Source: Calliopum simillimum
Lineage: Eukaryota; Arthropoda; Insecta; Diptera; Lauxaniidae
Assembly: GCA_951812925.1 (NCBI GenBank)
Contig: OX638371.1
Location: 47,466,101-47,530,100, forward strand
Length of the DNA stretch: 64,000 nucleotides
Direction of reading: 5' to 3'
Shown here piece after piece: positions 11,085 to 20,581 of the stretch (its first letter is position 1; every line of letters begins with the position of its first letter). The notes under the pieces are model-generated. The model ran no database searches and was not told the DNA's origin. It was given only the letters and a program-made list of their open reading frames with translations. The position numbers and the translations under genes are program-made.

Positions 11085-11757
11085 ATTTTACATCACCGAC
11101 TGTTGTTGTTTTTTTTTTATTTTTTTTGCCCAAATAGGGCTCTGGGAATTAATTACAACAACAACAACAACAACAACCTCTGAGCGCATCTACTTTCGGA
11201 GATATAGCCATCGGAAGATCGGGATATATCTTTTATAAAAATCGATATAAGTTGGGAACCCCTGGATGGATTTCAAAAATATTGGTGTCATATGAAAGGT
11301 ATTTTACTGGGCTATATAATTGCCCTGCAAAGCTTTTCAATATGAGTGATAGTTTTCGAGATATGACAATTTTTCAAAATTTAACCCCATTTTTTTCGCA
11401 AAAAACTGTAATTTTTCCAAAAAAATGTGTTATTAACCTATAATTTTAATAACTAAATTAGGAAGCCTAATTTATTTCCTTTCATTTGATATACGAAATG
11501 TATCTGAAATTGCATCATTAATAAATTTTTATAGAAAAAAACAAAAATGGACCAAATAAATTTTCTTCAAATTTGGAACTTTAAACAACAACAATGCTAA
11601 AACAGACAACAACAACTTTACTACTACTACAACAACAGTAATTTTACATAAGAGTAGGGGTAATTGGGCGGCCTGCGGCCGCAGCTCAGGATTTAAAACT
11701 CCCAAAAATCCGACACCGGCTTCGCGGCGGCCTTCGGCCGCGGATCAGTCTATAATA
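11085..11757. mobile_element. Family-A element, left half (split by the captured-gene block)
   Basis: This half starts at ACAATTTTACATCACCGACT and follows copy 1 (4,329-5,000) closely through the CAA tract, 'GATATAGCCATCGGAAGATC' and the G+C-rich centre. It stops at TCTATAATA. Copy 1 continues there with TATCCAACACATAG, and that continuation is found at 15,343, beyond the gene-fragment block. This is therefore the left part of an A element interrupted at its centre. Confidence 0.85.
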
Positions 11758-11962
11758 GGTTCGTTTTCGTGGCAAGTGGGCTTAAAGTGGGCTTAAATGT
11801 GCTAACTGTGGTCGAACAAAACGCTGCATTGTGAATAGCACTTTCGAAAATTATGTTCTTCTTTATTAACAGCTGACATTTGTTTATGTTTTGGTTTTTT
11901 GTTTTTTGGTTAACTTTGAACGAAATTAAATAGTTTTCTAAAAATACAGAAAAATTAATAAT

Positions 11963-12660
11963 TTGAACAAAGCCACATTACGTTTTTTCAATATCGCCGC
12001 CAGTGCCAAGGCAAATTCGCTGAAAAATGTATTCGGTAAGTGCAACCTTACAGCATTTGGCACATGTCGAAAAATCCAACAATATTAGGATTTAAATGTT
12101 GAAAAGCCAAGCTTAGGGTGCAGCTGCGGTTGTGGTATTAAACATCACATTCACACCAAGGGTGAACGCGAATTGGTTGAGTTTTTAACTGAAGAAATTG
12201 TCGCAGAGCGTAAGGCAGAAAAAGCCAAAGCTGTGCCAACTGCTTTGGATGGATTCACTGTTAAATTGCAAGTCGCTGATGTAGAGCCGTTGTTGTCGTC
12301 AGTTTCAACGTAAATCATACAGTTGACACTGAGGAAGAACCCGAAATTGATCCAAATGCTGATAAACCCGAATGGGTGAAATGCGTAGCAAGCCACAATT
12401 TCCTACAAGGAACACCACAGGAAGGCGAATATAATGACCAAAAAATTGTTAAAAGGTGCATTTTTGAAAGCGAGTGAAATGATAAAGTATACGCTGTTGC
12501 TGTTGCCGGAGATGTGCTCGATGGTTGTCTATATGATTTACTTATGAATTTACTTGAAGAGAAGGGTATCAGCAATGAATTTGTTGAAAAATTGTCTGAC
12601 CACTTTGCAGCAATGTACCACTGGGTCTTGATCAATATGAAGTCGCTACTTTGGTTTTGG
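11963..12660 (+). pseudogene. P32 / C1QBP-like pseudogene
   Basis: Exon 1 (11,963-12,035) resembles a mitochondrial leader ending in 'ANSLKNVFG' at a GTAAG donor, but the start codon is TTG, not ATG. A 53-bp intron ends TATTAG. Exon 2 contains the P32 signature 'HTKGERELVEFLTEEIVAER' followed by 'VPTALDGFTVKL'. A frameshift at about 12,312 leads into 'NHTVDTEEEPEIDPN'. Further on are 'FLQGTPQEGEYND', an in-frame TGA where the family has Trp before 'NDKVYAV', and 'LDGCLYDLLMNFLEEKGISN'. The C-terminal helix is frameshifted (LDQYEVATL in another frame) and runs into TANGO2-like sequence. P32 is an acidic trimeric protein of the mitochondrial matrix. This copy cannot encode one. Confidence 0.9.
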
Positions 12661-12666
12661 TAATAG

Positions 12667-12843
12667 TTTATCATCAACGACGAGCACCAAATTGTGGAGA
12701 ACCTTCTGGTGCATATACCAGAAGCCAGTTATGGCAGTCGTACGCATACGATAATTTTATTAGATGACAAGAATAAATTGTATCTTCGTGAGGAGGCAAT
12801 GGCTGGAGTCAATCCAGATGATAAGTGGACAACGACTAATATT
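12667..12843 (+). pseudogene. TANGO2-like C-terminal fragment
   Basis: An open frame from 12,667 reads 'NDDEHQIVENLLVHIPEA', then 'YGSRTHTIILLDDKNKLYLR' and 'GVNPDDKWTTTN'. This matches the C-terminus of the TANGO2 (NRDE) family, whose end has the pattern YG[TS]RT.T[IL]ILVD followed by a final tryptophan-containing segment. Only about 55 of roughly 275 residues are present, with no start and no N-terminal NRDE motif. It directly follows the decayed end of P32 and is cut by a foldback element at 12,844. TANGO2 acts in ER/Golgi organisation and is proposed to handle haem. This piece is a stranded fragment. Confidence 0.8.
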
Positions 12844-13219
12844 CAGGCCTGTTCTGTAATCCTCGTGGTTTCAATTACTTTTCACTTAGGAGGTTTTTTG
12901 GATGAAAATGGTGAGTCACACTATAAAAAGTATAAGAATCTTTTTTTGTGGAGAATTACAGGTTCTACAAATAATATTCATTAGTATTTATTAAAAAGTA
13001 AATATTCGGTAAAGTCGAATTTTTCGACTTTTTGCAGTTTTTTAAGAATGTTTCCTAAACGGTTACTTTTTTGTTGATGCAAGTCAATGTTATTTGTAGA
13101 ATCTGTAATTTTCCTCAAAAAAGATTTTAATACTTTTTATCGTGTGACTCACCATTTTCATCAAAAAAACCTCCTAAGTGAAAAGTAATTGAAACCACGA
13201 GGATTACAGAACAGGCCTG
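12844..13219. mobile_element. Foldback element E inside the TANGO2 fragment
   Basis: The inverted arms are about 130 bp long. The left begins CAGGCCTGTTCTGTAATCCT and the right is its complement, ending at 13,219. The pairing continues through 'AAGTGAAAAGTAATTGAAAC' and 'GGTGAGTCACAC'. ATT flanks both ends, giving a possible 3-bp target duplication, which would suit a PIF/Harbinger-type MITE. There is no coding potential. Confidence 0.8.
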
Positions 13220-13499
13220 ATTGAGAAGCAATACTTTGACGATTTAAATAAACTGTATGTGTTATTCATTCAAAGACGAGTTCAACTTTTGTATGCAAAA
13301 ATAAATGTATTCAGCAATTTTCTCAGGTCATTTACAGCCAGAAGTTATTTTAATACTTTTAATGTGTTTAACATTCCAAATAACTATAAACTTTTAAAAA
13401 ATATGAATTATTTAGTTTACATAGTAATAATGAACTTTATTTTATACAGTAATTAATTTAACACGCCTTGCTTTCAAACTGTTTTTTTTTTTACAAGCT
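13220..13499. other. A+T-rich spacer between TANGO2 and RRP12 fragments
   Basis: An open frame continues from the TANGO2 side (EKQYFDDLNKL and on) to a stop at about 13,454, but I cannot match it to TANGO2. An AATAAAATATC lies at 13,505 on the + strand. Nothing else is recognised. Confidence 0.4.
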
Positions 13500-15054
13500 T
13501 TTTACAATAAAATATCAACTTTAGATTTCAAAAAGAAACCCGCAATCATTTCTTTTTCATAAGATTTTTGTATCTTGTTTTTCACACCTTTGAATGCTCC
13601 TTTGCGTGAATTTTTAACAGCGTTTTTAATCGCACGTGAATTTTGGGCACGTGAACTATATATCAAATTAAAAAAGAATTCATTATTTAGATTATGATTT
13701 TGAATAGTCTCAACTCATTTTACCGTTTATTTAAGGAATTTCTACTCAATGGTATGTTAGTGTATGGATCTACTTTGCCTTTTTTTTCGTATCACCTTTT
13801 GCCTTTTTCGATGAGTAGTAGTAGTGAACCTGAATATGCTGATTTGCCCGATTTAGCTGTATAATCCGATTTCATCGAAACTGCATTACTGGCCCCAACA
13901 GGTCGATGTATACCCTTGCCACCAGCACTATAACGCGAGGTAGAAGATTTACCAGAGTGCATGCTAGCAGCATCATTAGCTAGCAGGATGAGATTTTATT
14001 TTTATTTAATTTCCATTAGTTCTGGTTGCTGCAGATGCCTCATTGTCATCACCATTTTCATCATTAGAGTTGGAAGTTGTCATAAATGAACTGCCATGTA
14101 CTATGGACACAATTGCATGTTGTGCTGCTTTGCGTATCTATGTATATTATAAGAATTTAGTAAGTACATAATTGAAAAATTAATCAAAAACTACCTCCTT
14201 TTGGTTTTAAATGCGTCGTAAATGAGAGTATCGCATCAATATACTGCCAAGTTGAGCTATAACTCCAGGTCGCATAGTCTTGTGCACGCAACAACACTGA
14301 CAGGCAGCCAATGATGTATTTAATGACCGATTGATTTGTTGTCTCCATAAAACGCTGCAACAACGACAACAGTGTTTGTGCAGTCTCTCCGAAACTTTTA
14401 CGAAGTACTGGTGCTGGCACTGATTTTATACCCATACCCAATAAAGACACACCAGCAATAATATCCTGCTCCTCAGTGCTTGCCTCTATTCGTTGCATTA
14501 ATAAAATAAAATATTCTGTAGATGATTCTGTACCGCCACGTTCTTTTATTATTTCCGTCAGCGCTGTTAATATGGCCAACATTTCCTTATGCAAATCTGA
14601 AGAACCTCTAAAGCCGACGGGCAATTTTTTAAAGCTCATGTTGGTACAAGTGCTGTAGTTGGATGCAAATGTTTTGAAAGTCTTAAATGTGCCGTGTTGT
14701 GTTTCGGACATATCCTCATCAGCATCATCATCCATATTGAAAGATTTCAAGCTTCCTGCGATGTCATTTACTGTGGCTTCGGCGTTGTACATTTGACGCT
14801 GTTCATGTTTTTTCACCGCTTCCAATGTTAGGCCAGTTGCATCTGCATCTCCTGCCACTATAATTTATAAATTAATGCATTTTTTTTTTACTGAATAAAG
14901 CAATTTTCTTACCCATATTCAAATTTGGTTGAAAGAAACGCGACTTTGCCTTCATCCGATGTTTCATCTGCTCTGGATTTGAAGTTGACGAAAGGCCTCG
15001 TCCTCAGCTTTTACCTTTGGTATGACGCTTAAGTTTTGAACGAATTTTAGCCAT
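13500..15054 (-). pseudogene. RRP12-like pseudogene with the middle deleted
   Basis: Exon 1 (15,054 to 14,913) starts MAKIRSKLKRHTKGKS and is broken by TGA at codon 16, then runs 'NPEQMKHRMKAKSRFFQPN'. A 55-bp intron (14,858-14,912) follows. Exon 2 (14,857 to about 14,195) gives over 200 residues of the RRP12 N-terminus, including 'TNMSFKKLPVGFRGSSDLHK' and 'WQYIDAILSFTTHLKPK'. Exon 3 (from 14,137) continues 'IRKAAQHAIVSIVHGSSF' but stops within about 50 residues. The next sequence already belongs to the extreme C-terminus: 'SKKAKGDTKKKG' and, one base out of frame, 'VDPYTNIPLSRNSLNKR', then a final spliced basic segment (from 13,655). RRP12 normally has about 1,300 residues; roughly the central 900, most of the HEAT repeats, are missing. 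RRP12 is a nucleolar ribosome-maturation and export factor. This copy is dead. Confidence 0.88.
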
Positions 15055-15342
15055 TTTCAATTACACTTCTTAATATTTTTTAATAAAAAAAAACAATACA
15101 AATGTCAACAATACACAAATGTCAACTTACAATCGATAACAAGTGCGAAGTCACAATTACCGATTAAAAAAACCCGATTAATAATCAATAAAAAACGGTG
15201 TCAAACGGCAACAATATTTAGCCGCGGAGCTTACCACTTTAATTTAACGTGCATTAGCTTAGCGCTATTTGTTGTTGCTTTCCCATACATTTATCGTAAA
15301 GTGCTAAAGAAAGTCCAGATAGAATGCCGAAAAAAACGCACC

Positions 15343-15415
15343 TAATATATCCAACACATAGTTTGCTAGCCAAATTGCGCGCGCAATTTTTAATAAAAAT
15401 TTTAAATTTTTTTGG
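15343..15415. mobile_element. Family-A remnant on the right of the block
   Basis: It starts with TAATATATCCAACACATAGT, the sequence that follows the centre of family-A copy 1 (from about 4,999). It runs to AAATTTTTTT, where a second A element begins head-on. It provides the right flank of the 5-bp duplication around the gene-fragment block. Confidence 0.8.
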
Positions 15416-16756
15416 CTTAATGTTACATCACCAACTGTTGTTTTTTTTTTATTTTTTTTGCCCAAATAGGGCTCTGGGAATTGATTACAACAACAACAAC
15501 CTCTGAGCGCATCAACTTTCGGAGATGTAGCCATCGGAAGATCGGGATATATCTTTTATAAAAATCGGTATAAGTTGGTGTCATATGAAAGGTATTTTAT
15601 CAGGCTATATAATTGCCCTACAAAGTTTTTCAATTTAAGTGACTGTTTCCGAGATATGACAATTTTTCAAAATTTAACCCCATTTTTTTCACAAAAAACC
15701 GTTATTTTTCCGAAAAAATGTGTTATTAACCTATAATTTTAATAACTAAATTAGGAAGTCTAATTTATTTCCTTTCAGTTGATATACAACATGTATCTGA
15801 AATTGTATCATAAATAACTTTTTATAGAAAAAAACAAAAATAGACCAAATCAATTTTCTTGAAATTAGGAACTTTAAACAACAACAATGCCAGAACAAAC
15901 AACAACAACAACAACTACAACAACACAGCAACAACAACAACAACAACTACTACAACAACAACTTGGATACTACTACTGCAACAACAACAACAACAACAAC
16001 AAAGAGGATCAGCTACTTATTATATTAAAAAAATTTAAAATTTTTATTAAAAATTGCGCGCGCATTTTGGCTAGCAAACTATGTGTTGGATATATTATAG
16101 ACTGATCCGCGGCCGAAGGCCGCCGCGAAGCCGGTGTCGGATTTTTGGGAGTTTTAAATCCTGAGCTGCGGCCGCAGGCCGCCCAATTACCCCTACTCTT
16201 ATGTAAAATTACTGTTGTTGTAGTAGTAGTAAAGTTGTTGTTGTCTGTTTTAGCATTGTTGTTGTTTAAAGTTCCAAATTTGAAGAAAATTGATTTGGTC
16301 CATTTTTGTTTTTTTCTATAAAAATTTATTAATGATGCAATTTCAGATACATGTCGTATATCAAATGAAAGGAAATAAATTAGGCTTCCTAATTTAGTTA
16401 TTAAAATTATAGGTTAATAACACATTTTTTTGGAAAAATTACGGTTTTTTGCGAAAAAAATGGGGTTAAATTTTGAAAAATTGTCATATCTCGAAAACTA
16501 TCACTCAAATTGAAAAGCTTTGCAGGGCAATTATATAGCCCAGTAAAATACCTTTCATATGACACCAATATTTTTGAAATCCATCCAGGGGTTCCCAACT
16601 TATATCGATTTTTATAAAAGATATATCCCGATCTTCCGATGGCTATATCTCCGAAAGTAGATGCACTCAGAGGTTGTTGTTGTTGTTGTTGTAATTAATT
16701 CCCAAAAAAAATAAAAAAAATAAAAAAAAAACAACAACAGTCGGTGATGTAAAATT
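15416..16756. mobile_element. Family-A foldback element, copy 3 (full length)
   Basis: Its ends are CTTAATGTTACATCACCAAC at 15,416 and CAGTCGGTGATGTAAAATTG at the right. Internally it is copy 1 in the opposite orientation: CAA/CTA trinucleotide tracts at about 15,890-16,000, the G+C-rich centre at 16,105-16,185, then the second arm. The right half (16,093-16,756) pairs with the half element at 11,085-11,757 as the inner end of the giant inverted repeat. A piece of about 40 bp after 'AAATCGGTATAAGTTG' is missing from the left arm. Confidence 0.85.
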
Positions 16757-16780
16757 GTTCCGGAAACATGCTCCTGTTAC

Positions 16781-17347
16781 CTTTTGTACTGAATCCAATG
16801 ATATGCTGTCAAAATTTTGCTTCGCAGTTCTAACGTGGGATTGTGCCATACGAAATTTATCCAAACCTTTCCCTGTATCAGGATCGAGCTCTGTGCTCGA
16901 AGATTTCATCCATGACAGAGCAGCACGGTATTCAGTCCGTTCCTTCTCCATGGCACTAATAGTTAGTTGTGTATCACTAATTGCACGACGTCGAAACACT
17001 TCTACTTCGTGCTGTAATCTGAGCAATGGAAGTCGTACGCACATCCGTTGCTGGCCTGAATACATAATGGCCTTTCCAGTACTTAATATACTCTGGCCTG
17101 TGGTTTTACTTCGCTTTCCAATTTCTTTCAAAAATCTGCCAAACACACATTCTTCGTGTGACAGGATGCACACGCGTTCCTGATATTGATCGATAATTTT
17201 ACTTAAATCTGTACTAGTCTCAGAAATCGATTTAAAAACGTCAATCTTAGAGTCTAGCTCAGCATCTGACGATATTACAAACTCGTCTTCCTTAGAACCC
17301 AGTTTTCTTTGCACTGTTTTTTTTGTGATCCAAAATTGATGCTGCAT
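16781..17347 (-). pseudogene. ICA69 (islet cell autoantigen 1-like) AH/BAR-domain exon
   Basis: A 189-codon frame without stops starts MQHQFWITKKTVQRKLGSKE and continues with 'EDEFVISSDAELDSKIDVFK', 'FRRRAISDTQLTISAMEKER', 'EYRAALSWMKSSSTELDPD' and ends 'FDSISLDSVQK' at a splice donor (AAG|GTAACA). This matches the first half of the arfaptin-homology (BAR-like) domain of ICA69, which bends membranes and pairs with PICK1 in dense-core vesicle formation. The protein is usually about 400-500 residues long. No further exon is present: a family-A element lies 25 bp past the donor. The exon is well kept, so it was isolated recently or is part of a larger gene outside the element. It is missing from the left arm. 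Confidence 0.85.
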
Positions 17348-18245
17348 TTCCGACTTAAGCATTTTAAATTATATAAAACACCAAGAAGTATACTACGAAA
17401 ATGTAAAAATTGGGGTGTACAGACTATCAAATTGCAAGAAATTATTTGATGAATTCGAATTTGTTTGGCATCACTAATTTTGCCTTCAAAAAAAATTTGT
17501 ATGGAATGACGTGTTTTTGATTGAGAGAGCGCTTCTTCAAATAATTTGTCAAAAACTTTGAAGAAAACCAAAAAAGCAAATACATTTTTCTGTAAGCGTG
17601 TTTTCATTTCAAAAAAAGATTTCATTGAGTGCACATCGCTCGGATGATGAAATTAAAGAGGAATATGATTTGTTTTTGTGCATTAAGGGTTGTTTTCATT
17701 ATTTCAAATAAGGTTGCGGTTGAAAGAAAGCTTAAAAATTTAATTCTAATATTAAATAACATCTAAGCCAATTTGCATATACATTTGTAATTTTAGATGC
17801 AGCTACTGTAGAATTTTATACACAAAAGTAAATTCTTTTTGTAAAATAGTAACAAAATATTCTATAGTTGTCTTTTCAGTGGATGGAATAATTTATTTCA
17901 TAATTTAATTTATGGTATTTCCACTACAATTTAATAATAAATTTCCTTGTTTTTATCGACGCTTCAATTTTCATAGCCAGAATTTATCCGCTCTTGCGAT
18001 GAAACCTCATCGGCGTACAAGGCCGTTTTCCATTGGGCAAAAAAGAGCAATCTTTTTTTGATCCAGATCAAAATCTATTACATACAATTTGCGTTCCATT
18101 GGGAAATCTAGAGCAAAATTTTTTGATCTCAGATCAATTTTTTCAAATCTAGATTTTTCTCAGATTTCATTTGCTCGCACTCACACTATTACAAGCATGT
18201 AGAGCAGCTGCCAGAATGACAAGCATATGACAATAAATAAATATT

Positions 18246-18734
18246 ATATTTTTAAAAAGTCAACAAATTTCATTCGGCATTTGTTATTATTTTGCGGGGT
18301 TAGTAAAACAATTCAGAATATTGGATATGTGCAATAAAATTGAAAGTTTTGCTACAAGTGCAACTGGCCAAAACGGCTTTGTTAGTTCAATCATCCAAAT
18401 ATGGAAATTGTTGGCTCAAATTCTCTCAAATTTATGCATATCATGCTATTCAAAGGAAGAATATACACGTGCAGCCAAGGGACGACATTTATTAGTTGCT
18501 ACCATTTTTCCCAAAAAAGCAAATAGTCAACTTTTAAGTAGATACAAATGCTTGTACGACACTATATGATGAAATAGGATTTCTGACTGAAGAAGAGTTA
18601 AGAATCCAATTTTGGAGAAAGAAAATGATGCGCTATAATGGCTCAACAAGGAAATGCAACCACTGTAATTTTTTAAGTCTTTAAATAATATATATGTTTG
18701 TACAACATGTTTAACCCTCTAACCCTCAGGGCAG
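18246..18734 (+). other. Right-arm-specific segment with an unrecognised coding-like piece
   Basis: This DNA is absent from the left arm. A frame at 18,321-18,569 starts MDMCNKIESFATSATGQNGF and ends CLYDTI. A second frame right after it reads 'LTEEELRIQFWRKKMMRYNG' and 'RKCNHC' before stopping near 18,682. The composition of both looks protein-like, so this may be a gene fragment with a frameshift near 18,570. I recognise no family and give no function. Confidence 0.3.
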
Positions 18735-19700
18735 GCAGCTATGCGTTTTTTTTATACCCTACACCCAGGGTATATTCACTTTGTCCTTCCGTTTGTAACG
18801 CAGAGAAGGAGGCGTGGCAGGTATGGAAAAGTATATATATTCTTGATCAGCGTCACCTCCTGAGCCGATATAGCCATGTCCGTCTGTCTTGCTGGCTGGG
18901 TGTGTGTGGAAATACATTTTTTGGGAAAACTGAGCAACATAATTCAATGAAATTTGGTATTCTGCCTCCGTCGTAAAAGTTAGCTCGGGGGATTGAAAAT
19001 GAGCGAAATCGGTCAACGGACACGCCTACCGCCCATACAAAAAATATATTCAAAATGCAATAATAAGAGCATTATTTGCAATAACAGAAGCAAAATACAC
19101 ATAAATACTAGGAAAAGTAAGTATAAGCTCTGAGCAAAAACTAGGCGAATTCGGACTAGAGGGCGTGGCACCTCCCATATAAACAAAAGTATCAAAATGT
19201 TATACGGAAAGCGTTTTTTGAGATAACCCAACCAAATTACACTCAAACACTCAGATTTATAAATGCAAGCTATACGCAAGATCTAGGTAAACTCGGACAA
19301 GAGGGCGTGGCACCTCCCATATAAGAAAATGTTTCAAAATTATATAATGAAAGTGTTTTTTGAGATAATCCAACGAAATTTCACTCAAACACGAAAAACA
19401 TTAATTGTAAACTCTGAGCTTAAAGTAGGATGTAGGATTAGAAGGCGTGGCACCTCGCATGTAAGCGAAAGTTTCAAAATGCTATACTGAAAGATTTTTT
19501 AAAGAAAACCTAACCGAATTTTACTCAAACACTCAGAACAGTAAATGCAAGCTCTACGCAAAATCAAGGTAAGCTCGGAGGTGAGGGCGTGGCACTTCCC
19601 ATATAAGCAATTTGTTCTTATACTCTCCTAAAAATATACTTGAAATGCAGTGTAGGGTATTTAGTTTTTGACCAGGCCAAAGATACCACCCTTACTAGTT
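18735..19700 (-). repeat. R repeat copy 3 (complete, inverted)
   Basis: On the minus strand it opens with GGGTGGTATCTTTGGCCTGG, carries the units with the 'GCCACGCCCTC' box, then 'CCAGCCAGCAAGACAGACGG' and 'CTATATCGGCTCAGGAGGTG'. It ends at 'CCTGGGTGTAGGGTATAAAA'. The last part is of a kind widely dispersed in fly genomes as the tail of noncoding repeats. A frame of 88 residues inside is a shadow of the repeat. Confidence 0.8.
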
Positions 19701-19903
19701 AATTAGTTCAAAAGCTAATTTTTTTTAAGCTTAAATGCTTTAACTAGCCTTTGGAACTTTTTCTCGTCTACATTTTAAAGCCAGTTTGGGCGTTGTAAGT
19801 TTATTCGTTGAGCTGCAATGTTTCATTGAATGTCAGAAGTCGGTAAAAAATTATTTGTGATAATTGTAATTTTTAAAAAATTAAAAAAAATTACTTTTGA
19901 TCA

Positions 19904-20164
19904 TTGTTTCGCCTTCAAAATTTTTACAATTTGTTTATTTTAGTTATATTTTTGATCCATGGTTCATTAGTGTTATCTTCTCAGCAACTTTCCACGCAGA
20001 TAAGCTTAAGGCTGAATGCGGCAAGCGCTGCAAATACTAGTGCCCAAAATCACTTTCAATTTCAACCAACCAATCCGAAGCAGACGCTGACCTGGAAGTC
20101 GGCCATTCTTGGTCAAACGCGTTTCAGGATTTCAGGGGAAATTGGGACAAAATGCTTATTTTAA
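19904..20164 (+). CDS. Unrecognised reading frame with signal-peptide-like start (right arm)
   Basis: This is the mirror copy of the frame at 8,591-8,851. It again starts MFRLQNFYNLFILVIFLIHG, with two substituted residues. I do not recognise it. Sequence after the stop (to about 20,397) stays relatively G+C-rich and open in another frame, which would fit a frameshifted or multi-exon gene piece, but nothing confirms this. Confidence 0.25.
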   Translation: MFRLQNFYNLFILVIFLIHGSLVLSSQQLSTQISLRLNAASAANTSAQNHFQFQPTNPKQTLTWKSAILGQTRFRISGEIGTKCLF

Positions 20165-20581
20165 GGCTGGATCAATTAACCTTGTCAGCGCCAGCTACGG
20201 TCATTGTGGGTTTTTTTTTTCAAGACGCAACGCTGGTTACCTGCTACATGTCCGGACCCTTATTCGGGTGTTTGCAGCTAACTTATATATCTAGAAGCCG
20301 TTCAGTTTCCGCAATCTGGGACCCATCTGGTAGCTTGTATCTATCCTCCGCAGAATTCCCATATATTCCGCGAAACCGGATTGCGATTACACCATAAAAA
20401 CAGTCTAATACCAGTGGTCACGCTGATCGTCATAGCCACAAAACTAAACATCCAGTAACTGATGTGCAGTATGATTGTTTAAATCATTTTCCTGATTATT
20501 TGTTTACATTTTCTTACCAGATCTACAATATTGGTCTTCTGTGTTCAATAAAAACTGAATTTTATCTCATGTGTAATGGTA

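Larger units (their letters stand above)
5733..11757 (+). repeat. Left arm of a giant inverted repeat
   Basis: Almost all of this segment reappears reverse-complemented at about 16,093-23,024. In the outer part, paired coordinates add up to about 28,756 (for example 7,054 with 21,702). The match is near perfect, with a few substitutions. The exceptions are three structural differences: a replaced segment (9,880-10,208 here versus 18,246-18,879), a short indel near 10,410, and loss of about 588 bp holding the ICA69 exon at about 11,078. The arm starts directly next to the end of family-A copy 1. Confidence 0.9.
11758..15342. mobile_element. Candidate mobile block carrying P32, TANGO2 and RRP12 pieces
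   Basis: The block lies inside a family-A element. TAATA is present on both sides (11,753-11,757 and 15,343-15,347) but only once at the same place in the uninterrupted copy 1. That gives a paralogous empty site and a 5-bp direct duplication. The block ends are weak inverted repeats: GGTTCGTTTTCGTGGCA at the left, and GGTGCGTTTTTTTCGGCA read inward from the right. No transposase is inside. The contents are fragments of three host genes plus a small foldback (12,844-13,219). I infer a non-autonomous transposon-like unit or an inserted chimeric DNA segment. The superfamily is unknown. Confidence 0.55.

Noticed and set aside
10794..11183. A 129-codon frame starting MHSMKSFFEMKTRL ahead of the ICA69 exon position
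   Set aside because: It runs into the family-A element and ends in a poly-Asn tract. The part in the arm has no similarity I know, and in the right arm it runs across the ICA69 exon in a different frame.
12151..12677. Minus-strand frames of 81 and 120 codons
   Set aside because: They are antisense to the P32 pseudogene.
16755..17183. A 142-codon plus-strand frame opposite ICA69
   Set aside because: It is the antisense of the clear ICA69 exon.
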